DNA from: Candidatus Gastranaerophilales bacterium
GTDB lineage: Bacteria > Cyanobacteriota > Vampirovibrionia > Gastranaerophilales > JAILCC01
DNA length: 9,910 nt
Direction of reading: 5' to 3'
Assembly: GCA_024408745.1 (NCBI GenBank)
Contig: JAKSUS010000031.1
Coordinates: 1 to 9,910, forward strand
The notes under the pieces are model-generated. The model was not told where the DNA came from. It was given only the letters and a program-made list of their open reading frames with translations, and made no database searches. Below, in pieces: positions 6,299-9,910 of this stretch. Within the stretch, counting starts at the first letter, position 1, and each line of letters opens with the position of its first letter. The position numbers and the translations under genes were made by a program.

Positions 6299-6988
6299 TT
6301 ATTCCTTAAACAATACTTCTACAATATCAAATAAACCCACAGTTTCAAGTCCTTTTTTTAATCTTATGCAAGATTCGCATTTTCCGCAATGTTTTATTTC
6401 GTTTGAATAACAACTCCAAATAAGTTCAAACGGAAATTTAATTTCTTTTGCAACTTTTATTATTTCTGTTTTATCCATATTTATTAACGGGGCAACGACT
6501 TTTGGTTTAACTAATGTTGAATACTCAAACTCATTATTAATTGAAGTTATAAAATCCTGCGAATTATCACTAAAAGTTCCGGCTTCTTCTTTATTTGCCC
6601 CGATAATAATTTTATTAAATCCGAAACTGTCCGCAAAACTGCCTGCAATATTCAAAAACAAACCATTTCTATTGGGAATCCAGACAGATTTCATTGTTTG
6701 TTCGGTTTTATTAATATCTTCTAAATCTTCATTATTTAATACGGGAATATCAATATTTTTATTAGTTAAAGCGTTATTTGTAATACTTTTTAGCCAGTCT
6801 AATTCAATAATTTTTAAATCAATATTATAATATTCGCACAATTCTTTTACTGCATTTTTTTCTTGTTCAAAAGATTTTTGCCCGTAATCAAAGAATAAAG
6901 CAAGTTCAATATTATCAATATCTTTATTTAGTGCTAAACTAACCGAACTATCCAAACCACCCGATAATAAAATAATTGCTTTATTCAT
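6299..6988 (-). CDS. queC: 7-cyano-7-deazaguanine (preQ0) synthase
   Basis: A 229-residue ATP-dependent enzyme that turns 7-carboxy-7-deazaguanine and ammonia into preQ0, the precursor of queuosine in tRNA. The N-terminal PP-loop is LLSGGLDSS (about 7-15), followed by FFDYGQKS. WIPNRNG (103-109) is the usual central motif. The C-terminal zinc site has four cysteines (C193, C201, C204, C207 in WSCYSNEIKHCGKCESC). The segment GANKEEAGTFSDNSQDF replaces the GYPDCR-type segment of E. coli-like QueC and looks closer to archaeal and clostridial forms. The ATG at 6988 is preferred over a GTG at 6991, because GAGG lies six nt before the ATG but only three before the GTG. The gene overlaps the HEAT gene by 8 nt. 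Other queuosine genes (queD, queE, queF, tgt) are not in the window. Confidence 0.93.
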   Translation of the reverse strand: MNKAIILLSGGLDSSVSLALNKDIDNIELALFFDYGQKSFEQEKNAVKELCEYYNIDLKIIELDWLKSITNNALTNKNIDIPVLNNEDLEDINKTEQTMKSVWIPNRNGLFLNIAGSFADSFGFNKIIIGANKEEAGTFSDNSQDFITSINNEFEYSTLVKPKVVAPLINMDKTEIIKVAKEIKFPFELIWSCYSNEIKHCGKCESCIRLKKGLETVGLFDIVEVLFKE

Positions 6989-7922
6989 CACTCACCTCAT
7001 TTTCTTCTTCAATGAGAAGTTCTCGAATTTCTTCTTTGCAACACTCCTGAAGTTGTTTAGTAACAATTAATTCTTTTAAATATCCTGAACCTAAAATTTC
7101 ATATAATGCAAAGACTGCGGCTTTTGCAACTTCTTCATCTTCGTCACTTAACATACCTTCAATTAAAGGAATAACCGCATCATCTTCAATTTCACTCAAA
7201 GCTTCAATTGCACCTATTCTAACGCAGGATGCTTCATCAGAGAGTGCATTTTTTAAGGCTCTCATTGATTTTGCATCGCCAAATTGTCCTAATCTTCCCA
7301 AGGTTTCAATGATGCGTTCTTTTAAAAATGTAAATTTATCAAATAAACCGTTTCTGCTCTCTAAGATATTCGCAAGCGGTTCAATTGCTCTCATATCACC
7401 CAACATTCCCAATGCTTTTGCTGCCGATTCTCTTAAATACATTGATTTTTCTTCATTATCAGTAACAACGGAAATCAAAGGCGTAACGGCATAAGAACTT
7501 CCTATTCTTCCTAAAGCATCAGCGCAGGCTAATCTCACTTTATAATTTTCATCTTTGTTATTTAATAAATACAAAATAGGAATAACAAAATCGGGATTTC
7601 CGGCTCTGCCTAAAGTATTTACAATTTCGCATTTCAAAGCATTTCCGATATCGGAGTTATCATATTTTCTTGAAAGTAACATATCGGCAATAATATCTAA
7701 AGTTAAATCATTATAGCATTTTGAAACCATTTTAATTAAAGAAATCAAAACTTCTACATTTGTTTCAATAGTGATAAAGTAATTCAAAACAAAAGTCAAA
7801 GTTTCTTTATCCAACTTTTCTAAGTTTTTTAAAAGTTTAATATGTTCAGGTGCAGGTACATCTTCGGCAATTCTGAATTGCTTAGCCAAGTCCGATAAAA
7901 AATTCTCTCTTTCATCACCCAT
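6981..7922 (-). CDS. HEAT-repeat protein (PBS-lyase-like repeats)
   Basis: A 313-residue, mostly alpha-helical acidic protein without signal peptide or membrane segment. From about residue 95 onward it is a run of at least five HEAT/PBS-lyase-type repeats, recognised by the recurring pattern of a helix, Ala-Leu-Gly-x-Leu/Ile-Gly, then a Pro-Leu helix: for example ACADALGRIG with AVTPLISVV (132-153), SAAKALGMLGDMRAIEPLANIL (166-187), RIIETLGRLG (203-212) and AIEALSEIEDDAVIPLIEGML (238-258). Such proteins act as protein-binding scaffolds; in cyanobacteria related repeats also occur in bilin lyases, but the short soluble form and the absence of phycobilisome genes argue against that role. Its start at ATG 7922 has a modest GGAAG nine nt upstream. 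It is the first gene of the five-gene minus-strand operon and overlaps queC by 8 nt. The partner is unknown. Confidence 0.87.
   Translation of the reverse strand: MGDERENFLSDLAKQFRIAEDVPAPEHIKLLKNLEKLDKETLTFVLNYFITIETNVEVLISLIKMVSKCYNDLTLDIIADMLLSRKYDNSDIGNALKCEIVNTLGRAGNPDFVIPILYLLNNKDENYKVRLACADALGRIGSSYAVTPLISVVTDNEEKSMYLRESAAKALGMLGDMRAIEPLANILESRNGLFDKFTFLKERIIETLGRLGQFGDAKSMRALKNALSDEASCVRIGAIEALSEIEDDAVIPLIEGMLSDEDEEVAKAAVFALYEILGSGYLKELIVTKQLQECCKEEIRELLIEEENEVSDE
6995..6998 (-). promoter_or_regulatory. Shine-Dalgarno GAGG deciding the queC start
   Basis: GAGG lies within the last codons of the HEAT gene. It is six nt from the ATG at 6988 but three nt from the alternative GTG at 6991, so the ATG is the better start and queC has 229 residues. 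Confidence 0.55.
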
Positions 7923-7952
7923 ATTTAATTACTTCCGAAGGATACATTGATA

Positions 7953-7981
7953 ATAATATATTAAAATTAAAATATATTCAA
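7953..7981 (-). promoter_or_regulatory. Sigma-70-type promoter of the HEAT-queC-DUF366-SPOR-fumarase operon
   Basis: On the minus strand, TTGAAT (7981-7976) and TATTAT (7958-7953) are 17 nt apart, close to consensus. The predicted start is near 7946, leaving about 24 nt of leader before ATG 7922. No other good promoter is evident in the tight junctions downstream as far as the fumarase, so it probably drives all five genes. Confidence 0.55.
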
Positions 7982-8009
7982 ATTGTTGATAAATAATTTA
8001 TATGTTGAA

Positions 8010-8025
8010 AAAAGTTTTAACTTTT
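8010..8025. promoter_or_regulatory. Inverted repeat AAAAGTT-TT-AACTTTT between divergent promoters
   Basis: Two 7-nt arms (8010-8016 and 8019-8025) form an exact inverted repeat around TT. It sits 12 nt upstream of the ahcY -35 box and 28 nt upstream of the divergent -35 box. That is a good place for a dimeric regulator to act on one or both promoters. The AT-rich surroundings make a chance match possible, and the 2-nt loop makes an RNA hairpin unlikely. Confidence 0.3.
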
Positions 8026-8037
8026 GTAAACAGATAT

Positions 8038-8065
8038 TTAACAAAAAATATTTTCATAATACAAT
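8038..8065 (+). promoter_or_regulatory. Sigma-70-type promoter of ahcY
   Basis: TTAACA (8038-8043, five of six consensus bases) and TACAAT (8060-8065, five of six) are 16 nt apart. The transcript would start near 8072 and leave a leader of about 27 nt, too short for a SAH riboswitch. Confidence 0.5.
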
Positions 8066-8098
8066 TTAATATGAAATAATAAACATGAGGTTTAATTT

Positions 8099-9376
8099 AT
8101 GGAAGTTTTAACCATGAAATATGATGTAAAGGATATGGCTCTTGCTGAGCAAGGTAAAAGACAAATTGACTGGGCATTTAAAGACATGCCTGTATTAGCA
8201 CAAATTCGTGAAAGATTTATCAAAGAACAACCGTTTAAAAATATCAGATTATCAGTTGGTTGCCACTTAACAAAAGAAACTGCAAACTTGGCTATAACAA
8301 TGCAAGCAGGCGGTGCTGATGCGGTTATGATTGCATCAAATCCTCTTTCAACTCAGGATGATGTTGCTGCAGCATTGGTAAAATATTATAATATTCCCGT
8401 TTTCGGTTATGCAGGCGAAAGCTTAGAAGTATATTCCGAACATGTTAAAGAAGCATTAAACCATAAACCTCAACTTATTATTGATGATGGCGGTGATTTG
8501 GTTGCAGAAATTACTAAAAACTGGCAACACTTAATCCCTGAAATCATCGGGTCAACAGAAGAAACAACAACAGGTATTATAAGATTAAAAGCAATGGAAA
8601 AAGACGGTTCTTTACCGTTCCCAACTGTTGGCGTTAACGAATCATTAACAAAACACTTATATGATAACCGTTATGGTACAGGTCAAAGTGTTATGGACGG
8701 TATAATCAGAGCAACTAACTTATTGCTTGCCGGAAAAACATTTGTTGTAGGCGGTTACGGTTGGTGCGGCAGAGGTTGCGCAACAAGAGCAAGAGGCATG
8801 GGCGCTAACGTTATTGTTACCGAAGTTGATGCTCTAAAAGCTTTAGAAGCCGTTATGGACGGGTTCAGAGTAATGCCTATGGCTGAGGCAGCAAAAATCG
8901 GTGATATGTTCTTATCCGTTACAGGCGATAAAAACGTTATTGATTTAGACCATATGTTAAGCATGAAAGACGGTGCTTTAGTTTGCAACGCAGGACACTT
9001 TAACGTTGAAGTTAATGTTGAAGCATTAAAAGAAGAAACTATTGAAATTAAGGAAATCAGACCGTCATTAGAAGAATATAAATTGAAAAACGGTAAATCA
9101 ATTTTAGTTCTTGCTCAAGGCAGATTAGTTAATTTAGTTTCAGCAGAAGGACACCCCGCAAGTGTTATGGACATGAGTTTTGCTAACCAAGCATTAGGCA
9201 TGGAATTCTTAGTTAAAAACCAAGGCAAACTTGAAAACAAATTGCACGTTCTTCCTCAAGAATATGATTACAAAATTGCTCAGTTAAAATTAAAATCAAT
9301 GGGCGTTGAAATTGATACTTTAACTCCCGAACAAGAAGCATATTTGAGCAGTTGGAAAACAGGAACATCTAATTAA
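8099..9376 (+). CDS. ahcY: S-adenosylhomocysteine hydrolase
   Basis: A 425-residue NAD-dependent cytosolic enzyme splitting S-adenosylhomocysteine into homocysteine and adenosine, which relieves product inhibition of methyltransferases. Residues matching the human active site by eye are H56 (HLTKET), D130 (DDGGD), E155 (EETTTG), K185 and D189 (TKHLYDN) and H300 (CNAGHF). The NAD-binding loop is GYGWCGRG (219-226). The human C195 position is T194 (YGTGQS), and the protein lacks the insert of the longer proteobacterial form. This, with SAEGHPASVMDMSFANQAL (348-366) and the C-terminal MGVEIDTLTPEQ, is the cyanobacterial/archaeal/Thermotoga type, closest to cyanobacteria. Some relatives of this type in methanogens prefer S-inosylhomocysteine, but the kept H-x-T-x-E supports SAH. 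ATG 8099 has GAGG eight nt upstream; M6 (8114) is an alternative start with GGAAG at similar distance. It is divergent from the HEAT operon. Confidence 0.95.
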   Translation: MEVLTMKYDVKDMALAEQGKRQIDWAFKDMPVLAQIRERFIKEQPFKNIRLSVGCHLTKETANLAITMQAGGADAVMIASNPLSTQDDVAAALVKYYNIPVFGYAGESLEVYSEHVKEALNHKPQLIIDDGGDLVAEITKNWQHLIPEIIGSTEETTTGIIRLKAMEKDGSLPFPTVGVNESLTKHLYDNRYGTGQSVMDGIIRATNLLLAGKTFVVGGYGWCGRGCATRARGMGANVIVTEVDALKALEAVMDGFRVMPMAEAAKIGDMFLSVTGDKNVIDLDHMLSMKDGALVCNAGHFNVEVNVEALKEETIEIKEIRPSLEEYKLKNGKSILVLAQGRLVNLVSAEGHPASVMDMSFANQALGMEFLVKNQGKLENKLHVLPQEYDYKIAQLKLKSMGVEIDTLTPEQEAYLSSWKTGTSN

Positions 9377-9456
9377 TTATTAAATATACACATTCGGCTG
9401 ATGATATTTATAAGTTTTAATGTGATTAATTAAAATATAAATATCGAAAGGTTAAT

Positions 9457-9910
9457 GTGAATAAATTTTTTAAAATAATTAACAAATCAGGAATATCTCT
9501 GCTTTATATTTTAATAATTCTACTTTTACTTTTTGCAATATATAAAGTAATTGATACGTTGTTGCATCCTCCGGTGAATGTTGTTATAAAATTTGAAGAT
9601 TTAGGACCTGTTTATAAACGAATGCCTGTGTATTACAAAGGTTACAAAATAGGGATTACAAAAAAAATTGAACCGAGTAAGGATTATAAAAGCACACTTG
9701 TTACGGTAAATTTTTATCCCAAAGAATTAAAACTTCCGTCCAATACAACTGCAAAAGTCAAAAAGCTTGATACGGGAATTGATTATATTGAACTTTTATA
9801 TCCTAAAAATCCATCCGGAACATTTCTTGAAACAGGCGAAATAATAGAAGGAAAAACTGCCATGGATATTCAATCCTTTATGTCTGCGCAAGTAGATTCA
9901 GGAAATTTAA
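9457..9910 (+). CDS. MCE/MlaD-family protein, 5' part only
   Basis: An open frame of 151 codons with no stop before the window ends. It begins at GTG 9457 with AAAGG five nt upstream; the ATG at 9455 is out of frame and meets TGA at once. Residues about 12-33 form one hydrophobic anchor helix (ISLLYILIILLLLFAIYKVI), followed by an MCE domain: VNVVIKFEDLGPV (40-52), RMPVYYKGYKIG (55-66) and TVNFYPKELKLPSNTTAKVKK. MCE proteins form rings or tubes that carry phospholipid across the envelope of diderm cells, normally with an MlaE-type permease and MlaF-type ATPase. Those partners are not visible here but could follow off the right edge. The region after GKTAMDIQSF would continue into a helical tail. 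The gene lies 80 nt after ahcY, with only a weak promoter candidate. Identity is good; total length and operon are unknown. Confidence 0.88.
   Translation, partial: MNKFFKIINKSGISLLYILIILLLLFAIYKVIDTLLHPPVNVVIKFEDLGPVYKRMPVYYKGYKIGITKKIEPSKDYKSTLVTVNFYPKELKLPSNTTAKVKKLDTGIDYIELLYPKNPSGTFLETGEIIEGKTAMDIQSFMSAQVDSGNL

Noticed and set aside
8066..8098. SAH or SAM riboswitch ahead of ahcY
   Set aside because: The predicted leader is only about 27 nt and holds no paired structure; it is too short for a known riboswitch.
8755..8988. Minus-strand open frame of 77 residues
   Set aside because: Antisense to the conserved NAD-binding region of ahcY; no domain or ribosome-binding site.
9381..9410. Inverted repeat TAAATAT / ATATTTA after ahcY as a terminator
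   Set aside because: Seven A/T pairs with a 16-nt loop and no T run directly after the stem; too weak to call, so ahcY may read into the MCE gene.
9409..9438. Promoter for the MCE gene (TTTATA, 18 nt, TAAAAT)
   Set aside because: The -35 match is weak and such hexamers are expected often in DNA this AT-rich.
1..9910. CRISPR array, tRNA, rRNA, insertion sequence or phage gene
   Set aside because: I saw no regular long repeats with spacers, no cloverleaf or CCA-ended element, no transposase or integrase motif, and no phage structural protein.

Overview
The window is AT-rich, with a strong preference for A/T-ending codons and short spacers. It looks like a chromosomal segment of a non-photosynthetic relative of the cyanobacteria (Vampirovibrionia/Melainabacteria, Gastranaerophilales-like). 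The best evidence is the S-adenosylhomocysteinase at 8099-9376. Its NAD loop (GYGWCGRG), the YGTGQS segment and the C-terminal region match what I know of the cyanobacterial form much better than the longer proteobacterial form. HEAT/PBS-lyase-type repeat proteins and an MlaD/MCE protein fit this placement. Taxonomy is inferred from protein resemblance, not from a marker gene. I see nothing photosynthetic and no mobile element.

Layout. Positions 1-339 hold no convincing gene. They contain a TTCG-rich stretch, an orphan minus-strand hairpin terminator (80-101), three TTACAT repeats spaced about one helical turn apart (233-259), and a perfect 36-nt palindrome (285-320) that works as a terminator. 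From 340 to 7922 all genes are on the minus strand. Read in the direction of transcription (right to left), they are: a HEAT-repeat protein, queC, a DUF366 protein, a SPOR-domain membrane protein and a fused class I fumarase. These five are packed with 8 nt of overlap to 10 nt of spacing and sit behind one good promoter (7953-7981). A second promoter (3579-3607) drives an SLC1-type amino-acid symporter and a B12-domain radical SAM protein that starts with TTG one base after the symporter stop. Last is a small HEAT-like protein with its own -10 box.

The 176-nt divergent region 7923-8098 carries back-to-back promoters and an inverted repeat between them. On the plus strand follow ahcY and then the 5' part of an MCE/MlaD gene that runs off the window.

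How the genes may work together. QueC makes the 7-deazaguanine base preQ0, and the DUF366 protein beside it is of unknown function but may belong to the same pathway. The fumarase and the acidic amino-acid symporter fit an anaerobe using aspartate/fumarate chemistry. AhcY clears S-adenosylhomocysteine left by methylation. The SPOR and MCE proteins belong to the cell envelope and point to a diderm cell. The window reads mostly as housekeeping and envelope genes. The most interesting lead is the QueC-DUF366 pair, and I found no clear novel defence or mobile system.
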